From: Microlunatus phosphovorus NM-1
Lineage (GTDB): Bacteria > Actinomycetota > Actinomycetes > Propionibacteriales > Propionibacteriaceae
NCBI RefSeq assembly: GCF_000270245.1
Contig: NC_015635.1
Location: forward strand, 2,914,001 to 2,978,000
Length of the DNA: 64,000 bases
Reading direction: 5' to 3'
Position numbers and translations under genes: made by a program. Shown here piece after piece: positions 1 through 8,720 of this stretch. Positions within the stretch are counted from its first letter, which is position 1. Each line of letters starts with the position of its first letter. The notes beneath the pieces were generated by a model, which saw nothing but the letters and a program-made list of their open reading frames with translations, did not search any database and was not told the DNA's origin.

Positions 1-2
1 TG

Positions 3-617
3 CTGCTCAAGCCGCGCTCGGCCTCCGACATCGCCACCCTGCAGGGGCTGATCGACGGCACCGCCGACCACCTCGAGCTGGTCGAGCTGATCGTGGACAG
101 CATCGAGCACATCGGCATCGGCGAACGGGCCTGCATCGACACCTGCTCGTTGCTGGAGCCGGACGAGGGCGTCCTGGTCGGCTCCTTCTCGACCGGACTG
201 TTCCTGTCCTGCAGCGAGACCCACCCACTACCGTACATGCCGACCCGGCCGTTCCGCTGGAACGCGGCGGCCGTGCATTCCTATGTGCTGGGCCCGGACA
301 ACCGCACCAGGTACGTGAGCGAGCTGCGGGCCGGCATGCCGGTGCTGGCGGTGCGCTCCGACGGCTCCGTCCGCGAGGTGCGCATCGGTCGGGTGAAGAT
401 CGAGCGGCGCCCGTTGATCAGCATCAACGCCTTCACCCCCGATGGGCGATTGATCAACCTGATCGCGCAGGACGACTGGCACGTCCGACTGCTCGGACCA
501 GGCGGCTCGGTCAACAACGTGACCGAGCTGACCAGGGGCGACCGGCTGACCGGCTATGCACCGTCGGCCTCTCGCCACGTAGGGCTGCCGATCACCGAGT
601 TCTGTGACGAGCGCTGA
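3..617 (+). CDS. 3-dehydroquinate synthase II / 3,4-AHBA synthase-like protein (5' partial)
   Basis: The reading frame is open from the first bases of the window, so the true start lies upstream. The protein resembles the archaeal-type (AroB'/GriH) 3-dehydroquinate synthase II family: it shows the conserved stretches SLLEPDEGVLVGSFSTG, SETHPLPYM, NAAAVHSYVLGPDNRTRYVSEL and GRVKIERRP, and ends with a VTELTRGDRL segment. In this family AroB' converts an aminodeoxy sugar-derived keto acid to dehydroquinate, while actinobacterial GriH makes 3-amino-4-hydroxybenzoate in secondary metabolism. The adjacent stand-alone adenylation enzyme favours a secondary-metabolite role, but the aldolase partner (GriI-like) would be outside the window and cannot be checked. 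Confidence 0.85.
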   Translation: MLKPRSASDIATLQGLIDGTADHLELVELIVDSIEHIGIGERACIDTCSLLEPDEGVLVGSFSTGLFLSCSETHPLPYMPTRPFRWNAAAVHSYVLGPDNRTRYVSELRAGMPVLAVRSDGSVREVRIGRVKIERRPLISINAFTPDGRLINLIAQDDWHVRLLGPGGSVNNVTELTRGDRLTGYAPSASRHVGLPITEFCDER

Positions 618-702
618 GTGCTGTGATGCAAAGCACGGAGACCCTCCTCACCACTGACCCGCCGCGCCCCCATTCGGCAACGCGGGCGACCGGCTCCGTC
701 AG

Positions 703-3315
703 GTGCTGGCGGACCGGTCGCCCGACGTCGGACCGGTGCTCGGCTCACCTGGCCGCCATCTCGACGCACCGCAGCTGCTCGATCTCGTGGACGCCTGGAG
801 CTCGCTGGTGCGAGCCCGGGTGGCTGCGGCCGGTGCCTGGCGCCCCAGTTCTCGAGCCCACCACCCCACCTCCGAGGGCACCGAACTGGTCCGCCGTCCG
901 GTCGCGGTGCCGGTCACGGCCGACCTCGACTCGATCGTCGCGATCCTGGCGGTGATCGACTCCGGTCATCCACTGGTTCCCGACAGCCGGCGCGAGCTGG
1001 TGATCGGCACCGCCGACGCGATCGTCGTCACCCCCGCGGAGTTGCGGGCAGCCGAGCCGTCGGATGCGGCTCGAGGGGGTGATGGGGTGGGAGGAAACTC
1101 AGCACCGCCCCGTCCGGAGGTCGCGCCCGACGACCCTGCGGTGATCGTCTTCACCTCCGGTTCCACCGGCAAGCCCAAGGCGGTCGTGCATTCGCACGCG
1201 TTCTGGCTCAACCAGATCACCGAGGCACGGCTGGCCTTCGCGCTGACGCCGAGCGATCGCGTCGCCCAGGTGCTGCCGGTCAGCTACGGCGCCGGTCTCG
1301 ACGTGCTGTTCATGGCGCTGCTGAACGGTGCCGCGCTCAGCTACTACGATCCGCGGCAGCTGGGCCTGCGCGGCATGATCGAGTGGCTGACCATCGAACG
1401 GGCCACCACCCTGCACTGCACGCCGGCACTGCTGCGCTCGCTGCTGGCCGATCTGCCGCCCGCCGGAAGCGTGCCGGGCAGTCTGCGCCGGGATCTGGCG
1501 CTCAGCGGCTTCCGGCTGGTCACCACCTGCGGCGAGCAGGCCTTCGGCAGTGATGTCGAATCGCTGCGCCGCCACATCGGCCCGGACACGGTCTTCATGA
1601 ACTGGTCGGGCTCGTCGGAGACCGGGCATCTCGCCTTCTTCCGGATCGGCCCCGGCGATCAGGTGCCGAACGGTCCGCTGCCGACCGGTGTGCCGGCCGC
1701 GAACAAGCTCGTCCAGATCCGTCGCGCCGACGGTTCCACCGCCGATGACGGCGAACCGGGTCTGCTGGAAGTGGAGTCACGCTATCTGTTCAGCGGCTAT
1801 CTCGCCGATCCGGAGCTGACCGCGAGCAAGCTCGCCGCCGGACCGGACGGCTATCGGGTGTTCAGCATGGGTGACCGAGCCCAGCTGACCGACGGGGTGC
1901 TGCAGTTGCTCGGCCGAAGCGACGCCGCGGTGAAGATCCGCGGCTATCTGGTGGAGCCGTCGGAGGTCGAGGCAGCCCTGCGCTCGGTCGACGGTGTCGC
2001 CGATGCAGCCGTGCTGGTGGTCAGCACTCCGCGCACCGAGCGGGGTGGCGCGGGCTATGCCCCGCCGGACATGCGGCTGGCCGCGTACGTCTCGCTCGAC
2101 CCCAGTCGCCCGACCCTGTCGACCGCGGGACTGCGAGGGGCGCTGCGCGACCGGCTGCCGGACTGGATGCAGCCCCAGACGATCACCCTGGTGGCCGAAC
2201 TGCCGCGCAATGAGCGCGGCAAGATCGACCGGGCCGCATTGCCGGCTCCAGCAGTCCGTGCCGGGGCCGAGTTGGAATCTCCGCGGGGCGCCACCGAGCG
2301 GCAGCTGGCCGCGTTGTGGGCCCGGCTGGTCGGCATTCCGGCGGTGGGGCGTGAGCAGACGCTGGTGGAGCTCGGCGCCGACTCGCTGATCGTCGAGCAG
2401 ATGCTGACCACGGCCGAGGAACTGTTCGGGGTCGATCTGCTCACCAGCGATCTGACCGAGCACGCCTCGGTGGCGGCTTTCGCACGCCTGGTCGAGGATC
2501 GCGTACGAGGTCGTTCGCCGGTGTCTGTCACCGGGCTGAGTCTGCTCCGGCCGTCCGCTCAGGACGCAGACCCGCGCGATCCGACCGTCTTCTGCCTTGC
2601 CGGCGCCGGCGGGCACGGCAGCCTCTTCGCCCATCTCGCCGGACTGCTCGACGCCACCGGTGCGGTCTACGCCATCCAGGCTCGTGGGCTCGAAGGCGGC
2701 GGTCGCCCGGAGCTCAGCGTCGCAGCGATGGTGCGCCGCATCCTGGCCCTGATCACCGAGACCGCTCCGTACGGCCCACTTGCGCTGGTCGGGCATTCGC
2801 TCGGTGGTCTGCTGGCCACCGAAGCGGGCACCCGGCTGCGAGCGCAAGGCCGGGAGGTGATCCTGGTCGCGGCGCTGGACAGTGTGCTGCCGGCGAAGGC
2901 CGTCCCCGCCGCAGCCCGGCCCGGTCGCGCCCCTCGTGGACTCACAAACCCGGGTCCGGCCCGGACGCCCACGCCGGCGAAGCGACCACCAGGGCTGTGG
3001 CGGTCGCGGGCCCAAGTGGCCCGAGTGGCACTCGGGCATCGCTATCCCATCGGGGTGCACAAGCAAGTGCACTACGAACTGGCCGCGCGGATCAGCAAGG
3101 GCTATCGGCCGGTGCGGTTCGACGGACCCGGAATCGTGGTGACCATCCAGGAGAACACCGACCAGCCACAGTGGTGGGACCAGATCCTGCCCGACCGCCG
3201 CACGATGACGCTGCCCTGTGACCATCTCGGGGTGCTGAAGCCGCCGTACGTGCAGCAGACCGCTGCTTTGATCAACACCGTATTGACCACGACCAGGACG
3301 CCTTCACCTCAATGA
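703..3315 (+). CDS. NRPS-like protein, adenylation-carrier-thioesterase (A-T-TE)
   Basis: A three-domain enzyme of 870 residues without a condensation domain. The adenylation domain shows the P-loop motif FTSGSTGKPKA near residue 150, GSSETGH near 302, a GDRA motif near 390, GRSDAAVKIRGY and NERGKIDRAAL. A carrier domain follows with GADSL near residue 558 (Ser is the phosphopantetheine site), and a type I thioesterase with GHSLGG near 697. A GTG at 703 is the only usable start after the in-frame stop at 655. The gene follows the AroB'/GriH-like gene, so an aromatic acid such as aminohydroxybenzoate is a plausible substrate (inference). The A4 region (PVSYGAGLDVLF) is unlike amino-acid-activating domains, so I do not predict the substrate. 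It needs a phosphopantetheinyl transferase; one is encoded at 48536. Confidence 0.85.
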   Translation: MLADRSPDVGPVLGSPGRHLDAPQLLDLVDAWSSLVRARVAAAGAWRPSSRAHHPTSEGTELVRRPVAVPVTADLDSIVAILAVIDSGHPLVPDSRRELVIGTADAIVVTPAELRAAEPSDAARGGDGVGGNSAPPRPEVAPDDPAVIVFTSGSTGKPKAVVHSHAFWLNQITEARLAFALTPSDRVAQVLPVSYGAGLDVLFMALLNGAALSYYDPRQLGLRGMIEWLTIERATTLHCTPALLRSLLADLPPAGSVPGSLRRDLALSGFRLVTTCGEQAFGSDVESLRRHIGPDTVFMNWSGSSETGHLAFFRIGPGDQVPNGPLPTGVPAANKLVQIRRADGSTADDGEPGLLEVESRYLFSGYLADPELTASKLAAGPDGYRVFSMGDRAQLTDGVLQLLGRSDAAVKIRGYLVEPSEVEAALRSVDGVADAAVLVVSTPRTERGGAGYAPPDMRLAAYVSLDPSRPTLSTAGLRGALRDRLPDWMQPQTITLVAELPRNERGKIDRAALPAPAVRAGAELESPRGATERQLAALWARLVGIPAVGREQTLVELGADSLIVEQMLTTAEELFGVDLLTSDLTEHASVAAFARLVEDRVRGRSPVSVTGLSLLRPSAQDADPRDPTVFCLAGAGGHGSLFAHLAGLLDATGAVYAIQARGLEGGGRPELSVAAMVRRILALITETAPYGPLALVGHSLGGLLATEAGTRLRAQGREVILVAALDSVLPAKAVPAAARPGRAPRGLTNPGPARTPTPAKRPPGLWRSRAQVARVALGHRYPIGVHKQVHYELAARISKGYRPVRFDGPGIVVTIQENTDQPQWWDQILPDRRTMTLPCDHLGVLKPPYVQQTAALINTVLTTTRTPSPQ

Positions 3316-3346
3316 TTCACTCTCAACCGATGATCGACGCGAACCG

Positions 3347-4066
3347 ATGATCGACACAGGGACCATCGCCACCCTGTCACGCCGAGTGGCGAAGAGACTG
3401 CGCAAGCCGCCGGTCGGCTGGGTCCGTTTCGGCAGTCTGCGCCGGACCGAGCCGGTCAGCCGGCTGTACGGCTGGGACCGGGGCCGACCGATCGACCGCT
3501 ACTACATCGAGACCTTCCTGACCGCCCACGGATCGCTGATCACCGGTGCGGTGCTGGAGATCGGTGAGCGGGTCTACACCGAGCGGTTCGGGCGCGGCGT
3601 CACCCGCGCCGACATGCTGCATGTCGACCAGGTCGACGGGGCCACCTATGTCGCCGATCTCACCGACGCGGCGGTGGTGCCCAGCGACAGCTACGACTGC
3701 GTGATCTTGACCCAGACCCTGCACCTGATCTTCGACATGAGTGCCGCGCTGCAGACGATTCGGCGGATCTTGAAGCCGGGCGGTGTGCTGCTGTGCACCG
3801 TCCCCGGCATCAGCCAGGTCGCCGACGGGGACTGGAACAAGACCTGGTACTGGTCGTTGACTCCGCGCGCCGCAGAACGGCTGTTGAGTGCTCACTTCCC
3901 ACCGGAAGCCATCGACGTGCAAGCCTTCGGAAACGTCCTGTCAGCCACCGCATTCCTGCAGGGTCTGGCCGATCGCGAGCTCCGGCCGAAGGAACTGGCT
4001 GTCGCCGACCCCGAGTATCCGGTCATCGTCACCGTCGTGGCCCGCAAGGACGATGTCGCCCAGTAA
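3347..4066 (+). CDS. SAM-dependent methyltransferase (class I, Methyltransf_11-like)
   Basis: A 239-residue protein of the kind found beside sugar and polysaccharide genes. Recognisable elements are GAVLEIGERVYT (motif I variant), the central YDCVILTQTLHLIFD acidic/hydrophobic stretch and LKPGGVLLCTVPG (motif post-II/III). An ATG at 3347 follows the preceding stop by about 30 bases. The order A-T-TE enzyme, methyltransferase, deacetylase suggests modification of a small metabolite or glycan, but the acceptor is unknown. Confidence 0.75.
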   Translation: MIDTGTIATLSRRVAKRLRKPPVGWVRFGSLRRTEPVSRLYGWDRGRPIDRYYIETFLTAHGSLITGAVLEIGERVYTERFGRGVTRADMLHVDQVDGATYVADLTDAAVVPSDSYDCVILTQTLHLIFDMSAALQTIRRILKPGGVLLCTVPGISQVADGDWNKTWYWSLTPRAAERLLSAHFPPEAIDVQAFGNVLSATAFLQGLADRELRPKELAVADPEYPVIVTVVARKDDVAQ

Positions 4067-4068
4067 CG

Positions 4069-5110
4069 ATGCAACTCAGTAAGGTGTCGCAGGCCGTGCG
4101 CCACCGGCTCTATCAACCCGTTCGGCGACGTGTCCGCAGGTGCCTGCCCCGGGGCGGCATCTTGATGTATCACCGGATCTGCCAGGAGTCCTGCGACCCC
4201 TGGGCCATCACGGTTGCGCCCACCGATTTCGCCGATCAGATGGCGGTGCTGGCCGAGGCCCGCGCGGTGGTGGATCTCGCCGCATTCAGCGGCTCAGCTG
4301 CGTACACTCGCAGCGGCGCTCAGCTGGCCGTGACGTTCGACGACGGGTACGTCGACAACCTCGAGACTGCCTTGCCCATCTTGGAGCGCTATGAGATCCC
4401 GGCCACGATGTTCGTCGTCGGGAACGCGATTGGCAGGCGGCGGGAATTCTGGTGGGACGCGCTGCAGCGGGCGATCCTGGAGAGCGGCCCGTTGCCCTCG
4501 GAGCTGGCGTTCGAGTTCGGCACCGGACCGCACGTCTACCCGGGTGGCCGCCGAGCCGGCCGAGCCGGTCGACCACGGCTGGCGTGCGGACGAGTCCTCG
4601 GGCCGAACACCGCGACAGCGACTGTTCAGCCAGCTTTGGGGCGCGATCGTCGTCCTCGAACCCGCCGAGCAGGACGCAGCCGTCGATCATCTGCTGAGTT
4701 GGGCCGGACAGTCGCTCACCCCTCCGCCTGAACGGCTGCCGGTCGACGCGGAGCAGTTCGCTGCACTCGCCTGCCATCCGCTCGTCACGATCGGCAACCA
4801 CACTCTCGACCATGCGTCACTGCCCGACCTGCAGCACGAGCAACAGCGCCCGCAGGTGATCAGCGGTCACCGGCGCGTCCAGGAGCTGACCGGTCGGTCC
4901 TCGGACCGGTTCTCCTATCCCTTCGGTCGATACGCGGAGCCGACTCGCGCCGTGCTGCAGGAGCTCGGCATCGCTATGGCCTGCACGAGTGTTCCGGAAC
5001 CTGCGGTTGCCGGCGATGACCCGCTCGCCCTGCCACGGCTGCACGCGACGGCGATGGACGGGGATCAGTTCGCTCGTTGGCTCCGCGAGGAGCACCGGCT
5101 GCTCAGGTGA
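4069..5110 (+). pseudogene. polysaccharide deacetylase (NodB-like), frameshifted
   Basis: The ATG at 4069 starts a NodB-homology protein with the metal-binding TFDDGY motif near residue 88 and ILMYHRI near the N-terminus. Around 4542-4544 (GGG) the homology leaves frame 1 and continues in frame 2 with IGNHTLDHASL (the His-x3-His motif), SYPFGRY and a final RLHATAMDGDQF segment ending at 5110. Dropping one G from the GGG run restores one continuous protein of about 346 residues. Family members remove N-acetyl or O-acetyl groups from glycans, usually at the cell surface. I see no signal peptide. Either a homopolymer sequencing error or a true one-base insertion. Confidence 0.75.
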
Positions 5111-5121
5111 GGGATAGCGGA

Positions 5122-5180
5122 TCGAAAGGTGCGCCGATGTAGCTTCGTTTCGATCGAAGCTACATCCAGGCACCTCTCGA
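5122..5180. repeat. 59-bp dispersed palindromic element, copy 1
   Basis: Two 26-base arms (5122-5147 and 5155-5180) are inverted copies with about 22 of 26 bases matching, separated by 7 bases; the innermost 12 bases GATGTAGCTTCG/CGAAGCTACATC match perfectly. A second copy with the same sequence and architecture is at 33575-33632. It lies just after the deacetylase stop and may act as a bidirectional terminator or be a REP-like element. Confidence 0.75.
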
Positions 5181-5210
5181 GGCTGAGACAGAGACTGCCA
5201 GTATTGCCTG

Positions 5211-5982
5211 ATGAACCGAAGGGTTTTTCCGGGTCGGGAGCTGGGTCGCCCTGCTGATCGGCAGTCTCACGGCGGTTACCGCGGCGGTCGTGGTGGTGAC
5301 CGGTGCGCTTGCGTTGACCGGACGTGTGACGTACCCGGTCGATGTCGGTCTGGGACCGTTCTCGATTCAGGACGGGGTGTCCGTGCCGGTCGGTTTCGCG
5401 GCGGACGTGTGCCAGAAGGCCAGCGTCTGGGAACAGGCTGACCCCAGTGACTGTCTGCGGTTCTTCATGCACGCGGATAGCGCGCCGGGCAATAGTGGAG
5501 TCCACGTTCAAGATGCGGATGTCCAACCCATTTCGGCGACATTGACGGGGACGGTTGAGTTGGCCACGACGGGCGGGTGGAGTCCACTCGTCGCAATATC
5601 GGTTGCTCGCAACGCCGTCGGTTTGGCGGTGGTCAGCGCCGTGCTGATGTTGATCTGGCGGCTACTCGCGAACGCAGCGGCGGGAGACTTCTTCAGTGTT
5701 CGCGCCGTGCGGTATGTGCGTGGCATCGGGTGGTTGCTGATCGTCGGGTGCGTCCTCGAGGCGATACTTGGACTTCTCGCGACCGCGGCTCAGCACGGGT
5801 ACTCGATACAGCAATTCGGCACCGGGGCCCACCTGGCCTTGCGGGCCGATGGCGGCTTCGACTTCTTGCAACTCGCTCTCGGAGGACTGGTCCTCCTCCT
5901 CGCCGAACTCTTCCGCCGCGGCGCGATCATCGAAACCGAGCACAGGCCGTCTGATGCCCATCGTGATCCGGCTCGATCCTGA
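5211..5982 (+). CDS. DUF2975-family membrane protein (start region frameshifted)
   Basis: A small integral membrane protein with an N-terminal membrane segment, a long extracytoplasmic loop, then hydrophobic helices (NAVGLAVVSAVLMLIW, GWLLIVGCVLEAILGL, LALGGLVLLLAELFRRGA), the arrangement and C-terminal LAELFRRG signature of DUF2975 proteins. The clean open frame starts at GTG 5290, which would cut into the first membrane helix. The ATG at 5211 is one frame off; removing one T of the T5 run at 5224-5228 joins it to a complete first helix (MNRRVFRVGSWVALLIG). I therefore place the real start at 5211. Function unknown. Confidence 0.65.
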
Positions 5983-6006
5983 AACGGGCAGGGCCAAGCA
6001 CGCTGC

Positions 6007-6870
6007 TCAGGTGAGCTGGGCCAGTAGGTCAGCGGAGCGGGCGGAGTCGACCTTGCGGGCGAAGTGGGCGCCGCTGGCCCGGATCGCGGGCAGGTCGGCC
6101 GCGGTCAGCCAGGCAGGTGACCAGGCGTCGTCGGACCAGCGGAGATAGTGCAGCCCATGCAGGTCCACCTGCTCCCCCGCCGCCGGGTCGAGATCGAAAC
6201 GCTGCGATACCCGATCACCGTACGGCGAGTCTGCGAGCAGCGTAGGCACGATCAGCTCGTCGGGACAGTGCGCGAACCGCAGTGCCGCCAGCAGCTCGCG
6301 ATGGTGCCCGGCCGCGGCCAGCAGGTACGCCAGACACTCCCCGGTCAACGACCACCATTGCGCACCCTGCCGGATCGGTGGCAGGCCGCTTGGCCAACGC
6401 CGCGGCAGCCGACCGCCCAGCCCGGCCAGTAGGCGCGAGTCGTTGAACCACCAACGGCCCAGCTTCTCGGCCTGATAACCACCAGCTGGGGAAACCGTGC
6501 GATCAATCCGCAGATACTCCACGCTGGGGTCGAGCAGCTCGAGATCAGTGACCGGCCGCACCAGGTGACAGGAGCCGCTCAGCAGTGTGGCTCTCGACAC
6601 CGGACCCTCGGCCAGGGCCTGCCGCGCCGCACCGAAGGTCGCCTTGACCACAGAGAGCCCGCCCCAACGCACCGCAACCCGGTCGGCCACCCAGCGGACC
6701 TCACCGGCCAGCGATCCGAGCCGATGAGCGACCACCGTCTGGAACGGCGCGAGCTCCACCTGGGCGTCGACGTGGACGTATACCCGCCGAGACGACCCGA
6801 CCAGCTCGCCCAAGATTCGGGCGAGCTGGTCGGGATCGCGGTGGGCCAGAACGAGGAAGACGCTCGACAC
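6007..6870 (-). CDS. GT14-family (core-2/I-branching-like) glycosyltransferase
   Basis: A 287-residue protein matching the Branch family of beta-1,6-N-acetylglucosaminyltransferase-like enzymes: N-terminal FLVLAHRDPDQL, RVYVHVDAQ, RWGGLSVVKA, RATLLSGSCHLVRP, QWWSLTGECLAYLL, CPDELIVPTLL and a C-terminal GAHFARKVD. GTG start at 6870. It lies 54 bases downstream of the propeller/WxL-like gene on the same strand and is likely co-transcribed from the iron box at 8689. It probably decorates a cell-surface glycan or protein; the acceptor is not known. Confidence 0.82.
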   Translation of the reverse strand: MSSVFLVLAHRDPDQLARILGELVGSSRRVYVHVDAQVELAPFQTVVAHRLGSLAGEVRWVADRVAVRWGGLSVVKATFGAARQALAEGPVSRATLLSGSCHLVRPVTDLELLDPSVEYLRIDRTVSPAGGYQAEKLGRWWFNDSRLLAGLGGRLPRRWPSGLPPIRQGAQWWSLTGECLAYLLAAAGHHRELLAALRFAHCPDELIVPTLLADSPYGDRVSQRFDLDPAAGEQVDLHGLHYLRWSDDAWSPAWLTAADLPAIRASGAHFARKVDSARSADLLAQLT

Positions 6871-6895
6871 GGCCCGCTGCTCAGCGGCTCGCGAT

Positions 6896-6931
6896 CAGGC
6901 GAGTCACAGTCAGGCGCGTCACAGTCAGGCG
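6896..6931. repeat. 15-bp tandem repeat, 2 full copies plus partial
   Basis: CAGGCGAGTCACAGT and CAGGCGCGTCACAGT stand head to tail with a third start CAGGCGA, at the 3' end of the propeller gene. One of several short tandem duplications in the window. Confidence 0.7.
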
Positions 6932-8625
6932 ATGGTGATCGTGATCACGCCGGTGTAGGTGCCGCCGCGCGCCCAGCTAGGCACGCTGAGGCTCAGGTCA
7001 GCTCCCACGGTGGCGGTGCCGGTGCCCTGTCCAGCAGCGGCGGAAGCCAGTTCCTTCGGCGCCTCCAACCCGGTTCCTGGGCGAACCCGGGAGCCGGCCT
7101 TCACGGTCTGGCCATCGGCTGTCGCAGTGACCTTCGGCCGCCACCCCAGCTGCTTGCCGTCGATCGTGTTGCTGCCGCTGGTCAGGTCGGTGACCTGCCC
7201 CGTCAGGCTCCAGCCCGGGTTGGCCGCCCGCAGATCGGTCACCTTGACCTCGGGCAAGGCCCCACTCGCCCGATAGGTCGACAGGTCCGAGGAGAGCTTG
7301 GCCGCACCGAGATCGGCCTTGTCGCCGCCCACGGTCAGCGCCAGGCCGCCGGTGGCCGGCAGTGAGACGCTCACGTCCACCGAACCGGTCTGCGAGCCCG
7401 GATCCGTCGGATCGGTGGGCTCGGTCGTCGGGCTGGTCGGATCAGTGGTCGGGCTGGTCGGATCGGTGGTCGGAGTCGTCGGGTCCGGGGTCGGGGTGCT
7501 CGGATCCGGGGTCGGGCTGGTCGGATCGGTGGTCGGATCCGGAGTGCTGCCGACCTCGGCCGTGATCTTCCAGATCTGGTCGGACCAGTTCGTGCCACCC
7601 TGGCTCTTGTCGACCACATAGGCGGTTCCATCCACCACGGTGACGTGGTTGGGCTGGTTGCCGACCTCGAGGTCGCCGACCTGCTTCATCGTCTCGGCGT
7701 CGATCACCACGACCTTGTTGCTGTGGAACTCGACCACATAGACCAGATCGTTCTTGGCGTCGTAGGCAGCGTTCAAGGTGCCTGCCGGCGTCCTGATCGA
7801 TGCCAACTCCGCGCCGGTCGCCAGGTCGATCACATCGACCCCGGTCGGGTCGTACTGGTTGGCGATATAGGCCCGGTTGCGCTTGGTGTCGACCGCGATG
7901 CCACTGGTCCCGGCGCCGTTGGTGTCGATGGTACGCACGCTGCCGGCGCTGGTGTCGATCACGTAGATGTCGCCGGTCAGCAGGTCGGTGCTGTACAGCA
8001 CGGCGTCATCGCCACCACCGACCAGCTCCAGGCTCATCGGCCGACTGTCCGCGCCGGTGCTGATGGTGCCCACCCGGGCGTAGGTGTTGGTGTCGAAGAC
8101 CGCAATGCCGTCGACGAAATTGGCGCTCACGTATGCGCGGTCGGCCTCCTCGTCGACCACGACGTCCCTCGAGTGGTTGACGTTGCCGAGATCGGCATGC
8201 ACCCGCGCACCGGTCTCCTGGGAGTAGACGGCCACGCCGTTCTCCCGGGTCACCGTGGTCCAGACCGTGTTGTGCTCGTCGTCCACCGCCACGCCGTAGA
8301 TGGCCTCCCGACGCGGGGTGCCGTCGTTGATCATCGGCGCGTCGTAGCTGGCCAGCACCGACAGGTTGCCCGGATCGACCTTCAGCAGTGCGGAGTCCTG
8401 GATCGGCGGGAAGCCGGCAGATGTCGTCACCCAGAGCACGTTGTTCCGCTCCGAGTACGCGGACTGGTAGTGACCCCAGCCCGCACCCTTGCCGGTCACC
8501 TCGAACTCCACGGTCCGATCCGCCGCGCTCGCGGTGAGCGCGCCGCCCACCAGGAGTGCGCCGGCTGCCAGCCCGATCACCGGGGCCAACAGTCGGCTCC
8601 GCTTGAAACCATGACGTGCTCGCAC
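6925..8625 (-). CDS. secreted YncE-like beta-propeller protein with C-terminal WxL-like domain
   Basis: A 566-residue exported protein. Residues 1-35 are a signal peptide ending ASA. Residues about 40-345 hold repeated propeller blades with YncE-type phrases (VAVDDEHNTVWTT, DVVVDEEADRAYVSANF, GIAVDTKRNRAYIANQY, YDAKNDLVYVVEFHSNKVVV). A Pro/Thr linker of DPTTPT/DPTSPT repeats follows (about 360-410), then a beta-rich domain with NPGWSLTGQVTD and a final GTYTGVITITIA that looks like a cell-wall-binding WxL domain, although the second W-x-L is replaced. GTG start at 8625 has AAGGGGG six bases upstream. An IdeR-like box lies 64 bases upstream, so expression should rise when iron is scarce. A role in binding a ligand at the wall is inference. 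Confidence 0.8.
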   Translation of the reverse strand: MRARHGFKRSRLLAPVIGLAAGALLVGGALTASAADRTVEFEVTGKGAGWGHYQSAYSERNNVLWVTTSAGFPPIQDSALLKVDPGNLSVLASYDAPMINDGTPRREAIYGVAVDDEHNTVWTTVTRENGVAVYSQETGARVHADLGNVNHSRDVVVDEEADRAYVSANFVDGIAVFDTNTYARVGTISTGADSRPMSLELVGGGDDAVLYSTDLLTGDIYVIDTSAGSVRTIDTNGAGTSGIAVDTKRNRAYIANQYDPTGVDVIDLATGAELASIRTPAGTLNAAYDAKNDLVYVVEFHSNKVVVIDAETMKQVGDLEVGNQPNHVTVVDGTAYVVDKSQGGTNWSDQIWKITAEVGSTPDPTTDPTSPTPDPSTPTPDPTTPTTDPTSPTTDPTSPTTEPTDPTDPGSQTGSVDVSVSLPATGGLALTVGGDKADLGAAKLSSDLSTYRASGALPEVKVTDLRAANPGWSLTGQVTDLTSGSNTIDGKQLGWRPKVTATADGQTVKAGSRVRPGTGLEAPKELASAAAGQGTGTATVGADLSLSVPSWARGGTYTGVITITIA

Positions 8626-8688
8626 GCCGTCCCCCTTCGATTCACGGTTGGTTGGAACGCGAGCCCTACATCGCCCGCGCCGGGTGAT

Positions 8689-8707
8689 TTAGGCAAGCCT
8701 CACCAAT
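8689..8707 (-). promoter_or_regulatory. IdeR/DtxR-type iron box (propeller-GT14 operon)
   Basis: TTAGGCAAGCCTCACCAAT matches 14 of 19 positions of the IdeR/DtxR consensus. It lies upstream of the minus-strand gene starting at 8625. A TGTCTGA heptamer follows at 8712-8718. Confidence 0.75.
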
Positions 8708-8720
8708 ACTTTGTCTGACA

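Noticed and set aside
6925-8625. LPATG in the propeller protein as a sortase signal
   Set aside because: It lies about 150 residues before the end inside the WxL-like domain and is not followed by a terminal hydrophobic helix and basic tail.
7645-8718. 357-residue open frame opposite the beta-propeller gene
   Set aside because: Val/Asp/His-rich shadow; the minus-strand protein has a signal peptide and propeller blades.
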